This document shows, in pieces, positions 47,874-60,218 of a stretch of 64,000 nucleotides of DNA (position 1 is the stretch's first letter; each line of letters starts with the position of its first letter). The stretch is from Adenophora triphylla var. japonica (taxonomy: Eukaryota > Streptophyta > Magnoliopsida > Asterales > Campanulaceae). The translations under genes were made by a program, and so were the position numbers. The notes beneath the pieces are model-generated. The model was given only the letters and a program-made list of their open reading frames with translations. It was not told the origin of the DNA and did no database searches. The stretch is taken from positions 124,001 to 188,000 of the forward strand of contig JAFEMH010000523.1 of the NCBI GenBank assembly GCA_022495995.1. Direction: 5' to 3'.

Positions 47874-48544
47874 TGACACAGGATCTAGAAGGCCAAAACG
47901 TGAAGAGACAGAACAGGAACTTGAAGAGACGGAACATGCTGACTATCCAGAATTCAGCCAACTTCAGATGCAATTCTGTATTGATTTGCAAGTCCAAACG
48001 TTATGTGTGACATATGGTTGGAAAGCTCTCTGAGTGTAGTTTCTGGAACAACTTTCGGTTCATTGATTGCATTTTTCTACAAAGATTTATGACAGTTTTA
48101 GTGAAGGGTGGTCTCAAGGGCAGATTCATCCGAATTTTGTCTAAGTTTTGAAGTTTCATGAATCTTTTGATTCATTCCCTATCTTATCCCCAATTAATTA
48201 ATGTTTAGTTCATTTTCCTTAGTATTTTGATATTTCCTAAGCTTGGAGGGTTGTTCCAAGTGTCCTATAAATACCCTATATCATGTCTTGGAGAGGCAGT
48301 TCATGTTTTAAGTTTATTCATCAATAAAAGTTCAGCTTTGAGCTAGCTTTTGTGTGTTCTGTATCTCATTGGTTTCTTCTGAATCATTTGAGTGGTGAAC
48401 CCCTTTTACAACCCTGTATCTTGTGGGAGGATTCCTTCGAGTGGTGAGTTGTTTTGCTCTGTATCTCCAAGGTCGATACATTGGAGTGGTGAGCATCTTA
48501 TCAATATTCTTATTTTCTTTCCGCTGTGAGTATTCCCCGTATCA
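47874..48544 (+). repeat. Solo LTR (671 bp)
   Basis: Starts TGACACAGG and ends CCCCGTATCA with ATTTT on both sides (47869-47873, 48545-48549). TATAAATA near 48269 and AATAAA near 48325 fit an LTR promoter and polyadenylation signal. No internal domain accompanies it. Confidence 0.72.
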
Positions 48545-48636
48545 ATTTTATTGGATTTGGAATTTAGGCATTAGATTTATTTTCTTTTAGCTGAAATATG
48601 ATTCTAAGTCCATAGGGTGCTAAGTTTTTATTACCT

Positions 48637-48712
48637 TTCTCCCAAAATGAATGATCAAAGAGAAGCTTTATTATTTTATTGGTCATTCATTTTGGGTAGG
48701 AGGAGGGAGTAG
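48637..48712. mobile_element. Very short Stowaway-like hairpin
   Basis: CCCAAAATGAATGATC pairs with GGTCATTCATTTTGGG; the right side ends GGAGGAGGGAGTA like other Stowaway ends here. Confidence 0.5.
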
Positions 48713-48800
48713 AAAATGTTTTCTTATAATTCCTCTCTGTATACTGACAATTCACTAGATTGAACATAATTCTCCATCTGCAAGATCACATCATTAATAC

Positions 48801-48863
48801 CTTGTTCTTGTTGGAGTGAGTCTCAAAATTAAGGGCATAATCAAGAATGGTATTGGGATCCAT
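48801..48863 (-). pseudogene. Possible relic of the first exon of a CIP7-like gene
   Basis: ATG 48863 opens MDPNTILDYAL; the next bases read LTPTRTR in the neighbouring frame and then a GT splice donor at 48800-48799. COP1-interacting protein 7 homologues begin MDxxTxLDYALFQLTPTRTR, as I recall. One base is out of frame and no second exon is seen nearby. Only about 20 residues support this. Confidence 0.4.
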
Positions 48864-49040
48864 ACAGGGAGGAGAGGGATTGAGGGATGAATGAAGAAGC
48901 TAGGCTACTAGCAGAGGGAAATTGATGGTATCGCAAATCTTTGATCTGAAGTTTGAACTGCACGGTGACAGAAAAAAAGACAGCAGGTAGAGAGATGATG
49001 AAATTTATTTCATATGAGGAGGGAGATGTAAAGTCGGATC
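48864..49040. other. Spacer upstream of the CIP7-like relic
   Basis: May include the leader of the relic on the minus strand. It continues at 51545 beyond the TR-GAG insertion. Nothing else recognised. Confidence 0.35.
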
Positions 49041-49446
49041 TGTTGGTTTTTCCGTACGCGAATTGGCGAACCACAAGTAATAATAATACAATATTATTAT
49101 TACTTTAGCAATACTTACAATAGACACAATACACCTCTTAATGCACACTAATGTGCTTTAATACAAGGAGACACACACTCTTGACTCTTGTTATTGGACC
49201 CTCACAAATTCACACAACCCAAAATAGAGCACTACCCCTATTTATAGTAGCACAAGGTCGATTGGTGCTTATTCCAGATTTCTCTAGATGAGGTAGTTAG
49301 TGAGAAGCTTCTAGAGCGTTGGGCTCAAATGGAACCTTCAGGAATGGAACACATGGAACAGAGATAATTAATGAGATTTCTCCGGATAGTTCCCAATCAA
49401 TGATTTTCCGGAACCATCTAGAAAGAGGCAGTGGTGATTTCTAACA
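49041..49446 (-). repeat. TR-GAG 3' LTR
   Basis: Minus-strand LTR TGTTAGAAATCACC ... GGAAAAACCAACA; TATAAATAG on the minus strand near 49240. Confidence 0.9.
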
Positions 49447-50987
49447 CTCCCCCTCAACACCGGCTCTTTCTTCTTGAACTTCACAAATTGTTTTCTTTGA
49501 AGAGCTTCCATCTCGAGTTGTTCTTCCATATCACAATATGACTCTTTATGTGACTCGTTAACAGCTCCACAATAGAGAACAACTATCTCGTTGTCACATT
49601 GCCTTGGCCAAATGACCTCCTCGACTTTGCATCTCGTTTTTGTACTTTTTGACATCTCGAACGAGCTTAAGCTGAACGCTTCAAGACTTGATGAGAGCTT
49701 TAGTGCCTCAGATATACCTTTCTCAAGTGTCGAGTCTTCTTGATATTGCTCCCCCTTAATCTCTGACTTCTCCTTATCCAATAGCTTTGGAGTATCCAAA
49801 TGTGCATCCGTGACCTCGGCTTCAACCAAGCTTGTTAATGCTTTAGCTGTGTCATAGTCGTCTAGACTATCCTCACATCTAACATTGATCTTGGCAGCTA
49901 CATCTTCAAACCATCTACCTTCATCGAAGTCAAATTCGTCATCACTTTCCACGCCATCGGTCCAATTATCCTCGATAACTAGATAGGCATGATCTTCAAA
50001 CCATTCTTCTTCTTCTGGGTCATCTTCATGAAGTCTTACATCTGCTAAGGAAGCTTCCATGTCCCTTTCTTCTTCACTATCATAGGGATCTTGATTGATA
50101 ACTGCATTTCCTTTGACAACCTTCTTCTTGAATGGACAATCTTTTAGGAAATGCCCTTTACGACCGCAGTTGTAACATTCATTGGTTCGTCTCCACTCAT
50201 CAAGTAGAGAATCATCTTTATTTTTCGGTTTTGCTTCCCCTGTGTGAGAGCATCCTTTGTACCTCGGACCTTCATGCTCGTCTTGGATCTCATCTTTCTT
50301 TTTCCATCCCGCAGCAACACGTCCTTGTTGCCTCCCGCGACCTCGGTGGCTAAAGAGTGCTTCCTCTGAATCCATTGGTTTTGGCGTTGAAGGCCTAGAT
50401 GTATGTTTGTCTAGTGTTTCTTGGCTGGCCAGCAAACTCTCTAACTCTAAAAGAGATGGTTGTGTGGCCCAACCACGAATCGCCGTAACTAACCCCTTAA
50501 ACTCAGGTCTCAACCCGTGGATGATTATCCTTTTCATCCTTTGCTCATTAATCTTTGAGTCTAGATCTAACTTCGAGATCTCATGACATAAAGATTTAAC
50601 TTTATGAAAATATTGACTTACTGTTAGATTCTGCTGCGTAGTCGACATTAGCTCATTCTCGAGCATCTGGAGACGAGCCTCATTGGTCCTTGAAAATAAC
50701 GTAGCATATGTATCCCATATCTCTTTTGGAGTTTGTGCATCCTCGACATGCTCCAAAAGTTCATCCTCGACGCTAATCTTTAGCGCGTACATAGCCTTCC
50801 CGGCTTTCGCTTCCCATTTTCGGAATGCTTGAGTGTCCTCCTTTTTCGGTGGCGTGGTCTCATTACCACCCACGACATTCCATAACTCTTGTCCTTGTAA
50901 GTACGACTGCATACACGTCCGCCAATATTTATAATTGCCATTGTTGAGTCTCCTGACTCCACCAAATGCGCTTGCCGGATCTACCAT
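49368..50987 (-). CDS. Gag polyprotein of the TR-GAG element, intact
   Basis: 539 codons without a stop. N-terminus has the DUF4219-like SAFGGVRRLNNGNYKYWRTC motif, then a copia gag (UBN2) core: KISVEDELLEHVEDAQTPKE IWDTYATLFSR, ARLQMLENELMST, SQYFHKVKSLCHEISKLD, IIHGLRPEFKGLVTAIRGW. A basic RGRGRQQGR stretch precedes a CCHC knuckle CYNCGRKGHFLKDC (about residue 273). The second half is very acidic (DDPEEEEWFED, DDEFDFDEGRWFED) and has no protease motif. The last 26 codons run into the 3' LTR. Gag packages RNA. Intactness without pol suggests selection for providing or exchanging gag, or simply youth of the insertion. Confidence 0.88.
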   Translation of the reverse strand: MVDPASAFGGVRRLNNGNYKYWRTCMQSYLQGQELWNVVGGNETTPPKKEDTQAFRKWEAKAGKAMYALKISVEDELLEHVEDAQTPKEIWDTYATLFSRTNEARLQMLENELMSTTQQNLTVSQYFHKVKSLCHEISKLDLDSKINEQRMKRIIIHGLRPEFKGLVTAIRGWATQPSLLELESLLASQETLDKHTSRPSTPKPMDSEEALFSHRGRGRQQGRVAAGWKKKDEIQDEHEGPRYKGCSHTGEAKPKNKDDSLLDEWRRTNECYNCGRKGHFLKDCPFKKKVVKGNAVINQDPYDSEEERDMEASLADVRLHEDDPEEEEWFEDHAYLVIEDNWTDGVESDDEFDFDEGRWFEDVAAKINVRCEDSLDDYDTAKALTSLVEAEVTDAHLDTPKLLDKEKSEIKGEQYQEDSTLEKGISEALKLSSSLEAFSLSSFEMSKSTKTRCKVEEVIWPRQCDNEIVVLYCGAVNESHKESYCDMEEQLEMEALQRKQFVKFKKKEPVLRGSVRNHHCLFLDGSGKSLIGNYPEKSH

Positions 50988-51138
50988 CGTGACTTGGTAC
51001 TGCCTCCGTGCACGTCACCAAGTAAGCCTGGTCTCCCACCACGAGCTTCACAGTCTCCTACTGTGCACCTGCAATGATCCCGAACAACGCCTCAACAACG
51101 GTTCCCGCGATCCCGGGTCGTACCGCTCTGATACCACT

Positions 51139-51544
51139 TGTTGGTTTTTCCGTACCCGAATTGGCAAACCACAAGTAATAATAATACAATATTATTATTA
51201 CTTTAGCAATACTTACAATAGACACAGTACACCTCTTAATGCACACTAATGTGCTTTAATACAAGGAGACACACACTCTTGACTCTTGTTATTGGACCCT
51301 CACAAATTCACACAACCCAAAATAGAGCACTACCCCTATTTATAGTAGCACAAGGTCGATTGGTGCTTATTCCAGATTTCTCTAGATGAGGTAGTCAGTG
51401 AGAAGCTTCTAGAGCGTTGGGCTCAAATGGAACCTTCAGGAATGGAACACATGGAACAGAGATAATTAATGAGATTTCTCCGGATAGTTCCCAATCAATG
51501 ATTTTCCGGAACCATCTAGAAAGAGGCAGTGGTGATTTCTAACA
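51139..51544 (-). repeat. TR-GAG 5' LTR
   Basis: About 99 percent identical to 49041-49446; adjacent to the primer-binding site. Confidence 0.9.
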
Positions 51545-51677
51545 TGATCTATAGTACATGATGAGGGATGAGGGGTGCAAGTGCATCCGCTGAATTTTAA
51601 TACTCTCTCCGTCCCTAAAAGATTGTCCTATTGTACATTTTGCAATTATTAAGGAAGAGCTTCACTTTCTTGTACGA
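51545..51677. other. Host spacer with degenerate Stowaway end
   Basis: TACTCTCTCCGTCCC at about 51601 starts a degenerate MITE whose sequence resumes after the hAT-like insertion at 52448. 51616-51677 is repeated at about 52547-52605. Confidence 0.5.
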
Positions 51678-52447
51678 CCGTCAAGTTGGGACGGTCCCGT
51701 AATAGATTTGGGACGGGATGTGACGGAGTATTTTAGTCCCGTCCCATTTCGTCTCGTCCCGTCTCATCCCGTTCCCGTCGCGGGATAACATGGTGCGGTC
51801 CCGCCAGTCCCGTTCCCGTCCCGCATATCTCAAGCCATATAATCCACGAGCATCCTTCAGCTTCACTGTGTGATAAAAGAAAGTCGTGGGGCGTTAAACT
51901 CTGTTCTTCAAATAATCCACAAGCTCTCACCTAAGGTTTTGGTCCTTGTTGAGCAGGATTCAAGCCATAATGGACCCTTTTTCCTCTGAAGGTTTATGGA
52001 AGCACTGCATTACTACTCTGCTATATTTGACTCCCTTGATGTCATGCTGCCAAAGTATGACACAAAGCGTGCCAAGATAGAGCAGTTTTACTTAGCAGAA
52101 GAGATTATGCAATTTCAAAATTTCCAGGTTCTTGAGGGGACGTGGGGTATTATGCAATTTCAAGTTTTTGAATAAGACACATCTATTACAAAGTTTCAAC
52201 CTATTTTCTGTTCTAAAATGATTGATTTTGGCCTTCGTCGTGGCCTTGGCGTCTAGTCAACGCTTATCTCTCCTAGTCAACGGGTCCCGCATGGGTCCCG
52301 CGGGATCCCGCGTCCCGCAAATGGGACGGGATGGGACGGAGTATTTTAGTCCCATCCCGTTTTGTCGCGTCCCGTCTCGTCCCGTTTCCGTCGTGGGACA
52401 ACATAATTTCGTCCCGTCCCGTCCCGTATTCCCGAATTGACAGCTCT
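51678..52447. mobile_element. hAT-like element with GGGACGGGAT arms
   Basis: Ends GACCGTCAAGTTGGGA and (inverted) TTAGAGCTGTCAATTCGGGA resemble hAT TAGAGCTGTCAA ends. CTTGTAC flanks both sides (7 bp; an 8-bp hAT duplication with one mismatch), and the uninterrupted site is visible in the paralogue near 52590. Both arms are full of GTCCCGTCCCGT motifs. No transposase; it carries a GRAS fragment. Confidence 0.68.
51852..52110 (+). pseudogene. Captured GRAS-domain fragment
   Basis: GRAS proteins are plant transcription regulators. In one frame: LQLHCVIKESRGALNSVLQI, HKLSPKVLVLVEQDSSHNGP, FFL, a [42 protein letters not shown]. This covers the LHRII to PFYRE part of the domain (VEQDSSHNG, [16 protein letters not shown]). 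Homology ends after AEEI, where GRAS proteins continue with the NIVSCEG motif. One in-frame stop replaces a Gly codon. Its position between the GGGACGGGAT arms shows capture by the element. About 85 of 400-plus residues remain. Confidence 0.8.
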
Positions 52448-52740
52448 AAACTTGTACCTTAGTAGATTTGCACTAACATTCATACCTAAGTTTAGAAATG
52501 AGACATACTTTTTGGGACAAGTCAAAATAGCAAATGGGACAATCTTTCAGATTGTTCTATTGTACATTTTGCAATTATTAAGAAAGAGCTTCACTTTTTT
52601 GTACCTTAGTAGATTTGCATTAACATTCATACCTAAGTTTAGAAATAAAATATACTTTTTGAAACAAATCAAAATGATAAATAGGACTATCTTTCAGAAT
52701 CTTTCAGAGAGAAGGAGGAAGTACTTAAGAAGAAATTGTT
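52448..52740. repeat. Duplicated ~110-bp segment
   Basis: ACCTTAGTAGATTTGCA ... CATACCTAAGTTTAGAAAT occurs twice (52454-52545 and 52600-52690), each with a GGGACAATCTTTCAG-type end. Probably decayed MITE. Confidence 0.55.
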
Positions 52741-52954
52741 TGTAGTTATAAATTATATTACGTGAATGCACCCTCAAATTGTTAAAGCACAACTTCTATA
52801 CGCGAAGGTTGTGGGATCCACCCTTGGCATTTTCACTTCCAATTTTTAATAATGCTTTAGACTCTTTCAATTTGGACGTACCGTTAGATTCATGGGTCAT
52901 TCCCCCCCCATAAGTTTTTTTTTTTTAATTTATGCTCAATAATTTTTTTTTTAT
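52741..52954. other. Unannotated spacer
   Basis: No gene, repeat or RNA signature recognised apart from poly-C and poly-T runs near 52905-52930. Confidence 0.4.
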
Positions 52955-53248
52955 GATGTTGTATTATATTTCGAAAATACAACATCAATTAAGGCCATAA
53001 TTCTGTATTTCGGCGGCCGCCGGTGACTGGAGTTCGAAGCCCAATGACCGGCGACCAAATTCTGACCTCCGGCGATCGGATTCCGGCCAAAATTGCCGGA
53101 TTTCGATGAAAATTGACCGGAATCCGACATGCGACGATAGCAGACGGAGGCGGCGGAGCTGGGCTGTGGCGGAGGCGATGGTGCGGATGCAGTATTATGA
53201 TTTTAAACAACTGCATAACTAAATGTTGTATTATACATAATACAACAT
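52955..53248. mobile_element. Small element with palindromic ATGTTGTATT ends
   Basis: Left end ATGTTGTATTATATTTCGAA AATACAACAT and right end ATGTTGTATTATACATAATA CAACAT are each palindromes and inverted copies of one another. The interior is GC-rich with CGGCGG/CCGGCGA motifs, unlike the AT-rich surroundings. Class unknown. Confidence 0.5.
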
Positions 53249-53329
53249 GAAAACTTATGGAGCATTTCAAGAAAATGAGAAACTTAGTGGGAAGGAGTAT
53301 GTCCAAAAAGGAACATCCCGGGAAAATTC

Positions 53330-53570
53330 CCTAAATTCATTTATTTCATCCTTCAATTTGGATTTTAGTGCTTTTAGCCCCTTTTATTTGGGCCTATTGT
53401 TAAATCCATTTATTTCTTCAATTTGGGCCTATTGTTGAATCCATTTATTCTTTCAATTTGGGCTTTATTGATTTTAGCTCCTTCAATTTGGGCCTAATGT
53501 TAAAGTCATTTATTCCTTCAATTTGAACTTACTATTAAATTCATTTATTTGTTCTTTGAACTTCATACTA
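53330..53570. repeat. Degenerate minisatellite TTCAATTTGGGCCTATTGTT AAATCCATTTATT
   Basis: About five imperfect units of 45-60 bp. Confidence 0.75.
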
Positions 53571-54165
53571 TGTCCCCAAAGTAGTGTTAAAGCTAAGTCT
53601 CACCCTCAATAATTGTTATGGTTCAATATCTCTTTTCTCGCCTACTGGCGTGAGACATCATAACAAAAACTTCCAAATATATGCATATAATATCGTCTTT
53701 TACCTAATAAGTCAATGATAAATTGAACATGGTTGTAAAAAGAGAAAAAAAAATGAGGCATTTACGAAAAACTCATTTTAAAAGATGAAAATTATCAAAA
53801 AATACACACAAGATGGAAATTACAAAAAACTTCTATAAAAATTACAAAAAAAAAAATACTTTTGTAAATTGAAAGCACTATTTTCTTAAAAAAAAAAAGA
53901 AAAAGAAAAAGAACATAAATAAACATAATATGTAAAACAATCATTCTTCAGTTCGATGAATATTCTGCATGATCACAAACTATTTCAACAAAGCTTTAAT
54001 TCGAAATGCTTAATCTTCAGCACTAACAACTTAAATTTTACTGATTCAAGGTGCATGCATTACGAATTGACTCTCCAATTCCATCAAATTCTCACATTCC
54101 AATGACCAAACTGAATCAAATTAAAACTCCTAACGAGAGAAATTTTGATCTACTAACCTTCATTC
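53571..54165. other. Unannotated AT-rich spacer
   Basis: No gene seen. Contains A-rich runs at 53740-53920. Confidence 0.45.
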
Positions 54166-54481
54166 TGATAAATAACTGATAAACATGATAAACAACCGAT
54201 AAACAACTGATAAACAACTGATAAACAACTGATAAACATGATAAACAACTGATAAACAACTGATAAACATGATAAACAACTGATAAACAAATGATAAACA
54301 AATGATAAACAACTGATAAACAACCGATAAACAACCGATAAACATGATAAACAACTGATAAACATGATAAACAACTGATAAACAACTGACAAACAAGATA
54401 AACAACTGATAAACAAATGATAAACAAATGATAAACATGATAAACAACTGATAAACATGATAAACAACTGATAAACAACTA
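54166..54481. repeat. GATAAACAACT minisatellite
   Basis: About 28-30 head-to-tail copies of the 11-mer GATAAACAACT, mixed with an 8-base GATAAACA(T) variant. Minus-strand frames of the LFISCLSVVY type are repeat artefacts. Confidence 0.95.
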
Positions 54482-55850
54482 AAAACCTTAAATCGAGACA
54501 GAGGGATTATATACTACCAATTATAATTACATACACTAATAATTCATAAATGAGATTTTTAGTAGTTTAATTTATTTAATGAGAGACAGAGGCATTCTTT
54601 ATAAATATAAGGGTTAATGTACAAGACTCTGATTTGACTGTTTCTATGGCAAGTGAACAAGAAAAACTGAATATTCCCTCTTAATGAACATCAGACCTCT
54701 TCTTCAGTTTGCAAAACAATCCATTTTTGGTGTGAATTGTTGCTCCTGTAAGTAGGGCCAATGCCAATGACTATTGTAGGTCTCAAAATTTTATTCGAAA
54801 TAATATGTTGTGCGTTTTGTAGTTCATCCGGAGTCAAGTTTTATGCTAGTTTTCGCGTATATGCTCAATAACACAATCAATTTTACTATTAAAACATACT
54901 AGATTGACTCCCGTGCGATGCACGGGGCGTTACTATATATTCAAAAGACAAAAATTGAACTAAAATAAATCAAAAACTCAATTCGTTTATACATTATGGA
55001 ATACTTTCTTAAAGACTACATTGTCAGTACATAAAAATTAGAAAACAATAAAATAGAAATAAAACAAAAATTATAAGAAATATGCATTTCTCTATATACA
55101 ATTCTGTAGTATTATATCATATAAAAAAATTAAATAAACCACACGAAGATGTTTATGAAATACGAAATAAGTTATTCAAATCAGTTAAAAAAATGTGAAG
55201 ATTGGAAATCTAGTTAAAAGAAAGGTGATATTTTATTTCTTTTTGATAAAGAGAATTTTTTTAAATAAAAACAAAAGCTTTGGTCATACCAAAAGGATAG
55301 TACAGTTATCTAATAAAAATTAATATCATTCTTTTTCAAATGGAAACTTTCAATTAACTCATTCTCGTACATCAAAAAAATTATGTCATAATTATTTACA
55401 TTAACTCATTATGAACATAATTATGATATTTATTTTCAATTGAACTTATTTAATTTTTAGAAGAAACATAAAAATACTAACAATTTCGTTAAATGAAAAA
55501 AAAAATTCCCCGAACCCCCCACTTCCTCATCAAACTCAACTCACTTCTTCATCTCCCTTTTTTAAAATACCAATTTATACTATCTTTATTTCTTATAATA
55601 TTGACATACAGTTCAATCACAATTTTTAAAAGGATGGTCATTTTTCCCGATATTCGTCTTTATAAATAAATAATATTTTGAGACGAATAGAAAAATCGAC
55701 AAATTTATTAATACTTTATTTACTATGCTTCAAATAGTATTTTTTTTAAAAAAATAAATAAATTGTTTGATATATTGAACTAAAAGAAACACAATAATCA
55801 TATTACTCCATCTCACTTATTAAATATATCAAAACCCACATTCATCACAA
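54482..55850. other. AT-rich spacer with dispersed-repeat head
   Basis: No gene recognised. At 54899-54930 ACTAGATTGACTCCCGTGCG ATGCACGGGG matches the head of the repeat type seen at 7448; its tail is not identifiable here. Confidence 0.45.
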
Positions 55851-56105
55851 TTAGGGGCGTAACCTAATCGAATATCATCATATTCGATTAGTATTCAATT
55901 TGTATTCGAATATAAAATTTGATTTGTATTCGTATTCGATTCGTAACCGAATCGAATATCATCATATTCGATTAGTATTCGATTTGTATTCGAATATAAA
56001 ATTTGATTTGTATTCGTATTCGATTCGTATTCGAATATAGAAATTGATTCGTATATGATTCGAAATTGATATTCGAATAATTCAATTCGAGTATTCGATT
56101 TGACC
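55851..56105. repeat. ATTCGAATA-rich duplicated segment
   Basis: Two tandem ~95-bp copies of TAATCGAATATCATCATATT CGATTAGTATTCG-type sequence and shorter echoes, preceded by AGGGGCG. Possibly a hAT-like end. Confidence 0.6.
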
Positions 56106-56217
56106 TATTTTTTGAAAAAATAAAAAAGTCAGAGCCAAGGCCACGGCCGGCCAAGGCCAAGCCGACCATTGGTAATGCCACGGACGAATCATGCATGCTT
56201 GGCTAAGCTTCATCCTC

Positions 56218-56419
56218 ATTATATAACCAAGGCAACTCATCTTACTTTAATTTTTTTTCCATGTGGGATAAAGGCCAAGGCCAAGGCCGGCCAAGGGAAG
56301 GCCAAGGGCCGAGCCAAGGCAAGGCTAAGGGCAGATCGCCGATGCAAGGCCAAGGCAGATTTTCCACATCGAAAGAAAATGAATCAAAAATGGCCTTAGC
56401 CTTGGCCTTGGTATATAAT
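56218..56419. promoter_or_regulatory. Bidirectional snRNA-type promoter motif, copy 1
   Basis: Minus strand: ATCCCACATGG (56258-56269 region), 32 nt, TTATATAAT. Plus strand: TTTCCACATCG (56361-56371), 40 nt, TATATAAT. Plant snRNA genes use an upstream element RTCCCACATCG and a TATA box; Pol II types have about 33-34 nt between them. The core between the two is GGCCAAGGC repeats. Confidence 0.5.
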
Positions 56420-56607
56420 GAGGCTTCAAGTTCAAGGTAGGTGTAATTATATTTATATACATATATAATTATAATTATTAATATGAAATATACATATATA
56501 ATTTTAAATATAAAATATATATTCAACATCATTTCAACTCATCATCCTATACCCTACCACTTTTATTTTATTTGATATTCTTTATTTTTATGATTAGTAA
56601 AAATATT

Positions 56608-56608
56608 A

Positions 56609-56650
<42 letters not shown>

Positions 56651-56651
56651 G
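56608..56651. repeat. (ATT)n tract, left part
   Basis: Trinucleotide run interrupted by the element at 56652. Confidence 0.85.
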
Positions 56652-57960
<1,309 letters not shown>

Positions 57961-58946
57961 CATTTATAATTAAAAAGAAATACTTCACTCTTATTTAATT
58001 TTTTACTAAAAAGACCATGACAAATAAAAAACTAAAATTAACAAAAAAAAAAAAAAAAAAAAAACTAATGCATTCACGCGCCTCTTTTAGGCCCGTGTAA
58101 TTTACGGCTCTTATAATTTTAACCAATAAAAAAATAAGAAACAAAATAAATCATTTACTATCCATTTTATTTGGGTAATTGTTAATAAAAGTAATTTATT
58201 TTATTTCATAAAAATGAGATTATAACTCATTTAGTTACTTGATATTTTGTTCTAATGTGTTTTAGTGTGTGTGCACATGTGTATGTTTAACATTTTGTTC
58301 AACGCTTCTTAAATAAGCTACTCATTTTCCGTAATCTTTTTGCCCTCCATAGATTTTCAACCCTAACCAAGTAACTACAAATGTGCCATACTCTTCATAT
58401 AAACACTAATGTAAGATCAATCATAACAATATTATGAAAATCAACTATTACAAAAAAAAATGAAAATAACACAGGGTAGCTTACATATTTGGCACATCTT
58501 TTCCTCATATTATTACCCTAATCACATAAAAGAAGTCTCTATTTAAAGAGAAAAAAAATATTATGAATTTTGGTGTAAAAAAATTTAAAATAATAAATTA
58601 AAAAAAGATAAATTTTTTATTATCATTTATAATTAAAAAATTAAAAAAATTACTTCAAACTTAATTAATTTTCACTAAAAAGAAATCAAAAAATTAGTAA
58701 AGGACAATTAACAAATTTATATTTAAAAAAGAGGATTTTATTCTTTGTCGAAATCAAATGAAATAAGTCTCAATTTAAAGAGTAAAAAAAATTATGAATT
58801 TTGGTGTAATTAAAAAAAACAAAATTAATTTATATTAAATAATTTTTTTTTATCTTGACACATGGCAACACCCGGCATGTCAAGGCCAAGCCGACCATTG
58901 ACAATGCCACGGACGAATCATGCATGCTTGGCTTAGCTTCATCCTA

Positions 58947-59172
58947 ATTATATAACCAAGGCAACTCATCTTACTTTGATTTTTTTATCATGTGGGATAA
59001 AGGCCAAGGCCAAGGCCGGCTAAGGGCCGAGGCAAGGCAAGGCCAAGGCCGGACGAGCCGAGGCAAGGCCAAGGCCTGCCGAGCCGAGGCAAGGCAAGGC
59101 CAAAGCCGGCCAAGACAGATTTCCACATCGAAAGAAAACGAATTAAAAATGAACTTGACCTTAGTATATAAT
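58947..59172. promoter_or_regulatory. Bidirectional snRNA-type promoter motif, copy 2
   Basis: Minus strand: TCCCACATGA (58988-58997), 32 nt, TTATATAAT. Plus strand: TTCCACATCG (59121-59130), 34 nt, TATATAAT (59165-59172). Confidence 0.5.
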
Positions 59173-60218
59173 GAGGCTTCAAGTTCAAGGTAGGTGTAAT
59201 TATATTTATATACATATATAATTATTAATATTAAATATACATATATAATTTTAAATATAAAATATATATTCAACACCATTTCAAATCAACATCCTATATC
59301 CCACCACTTTTATTTTATTTGATATTCTTTATTTTTATGATTAGTAAAATTATTATTATTATTATCATTTATAATTAAAAATAAATACTTCACACTTATT
59401 TAATTTTTTTACTAAAAAGATCATGAAAAATAAAAAACTAAAATTAACAAAAAAACAAAAAAACTAATGCATTCACGCGCCTCTTTAGGCCCGTGTAATT
59501 TACGGCTCTCATAATTTTAACCAATAAAAAAATAAGAAACAAAATAAATCATTTACTATCCACTTTATTTGGGTAATTGTTAATAAAAGTAATTTATTTT
59601 ATTTCATAAAAAATGAGATTATAACTCATTTAGTTACTTAATATTTCTAAAAATATATTATATTCACTTCTAATATGAGTTTTAAATTAATGAAAAAAAT
59701 TAAACCAAGAAACTAATCTAATTTTGGACTAAAATTTTATTATACTAATTTTCTCATTTCTCAAATAAATGTCCAAAAATTAATTCAACAAATACCTAAT
59801 TTCCAAACTAAATAATATTAAATATACCAAAATTGTTTATACCTATATCAATATATGGTTCAAACGAAAGTAAAAAATGATGTTTATTTTTTTCATTAAT
59901 CATCTTCACATAAACACAAATGTAAGATCAATCATAACAATATTATGAAAATCAACTATTACCAAAAAAAAATTTAAAATAACACATGGTATCTTACATA
60001 TTTGGCCAATCTTTCCCTCATATTATTACCCTACTCACATAAAAGAAGTCTCTATTTAGAGAGAAAAAAAAATTATGACTTTTGCTGTAAAAAAAATTTA
60101 AAATATTAAATTAAAAAAGAGAATTTTTTTATTATCATTTATAATTAAAAAATTAAAAAAAATTACTTTACACTTAATTAATTTTCACTGAAAAGAAATT
60201 AAAAATTAGTAAAAGATA

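Larger units (their letters stand above)
49041..51544 (-). mobile_element. Gag-only LTR retrotransposon (TR-GAG type)
   Basis: Two 406-bp LTRs (49041-49446, 51139-51544) differ at about four positions, so insertion is recent. Inside are a primer-binding site on the minus strand (GCTCTGATACCA at 51126-51137), one long gag frame and a polypurine run next to 49447. Flanks are GGATC and TGATC (4 of 5 match). No protease, integrase or RT exists, so it must be mobilised in trans. Confidence 0.9.

Noticed and set aside
48641..48696. MicroRNA precursor
   Set aside because: Ends GGAGGAGGGAGTA mark it as a very short Stowaway-like element; stem is only about 16 bp.
54116..54481. Membrane-like frames and a CRISPR-like look
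   Set aside because: An 11-base minisatellite with no spacers; plant nuclear DNA; frames are repeat artefacts.
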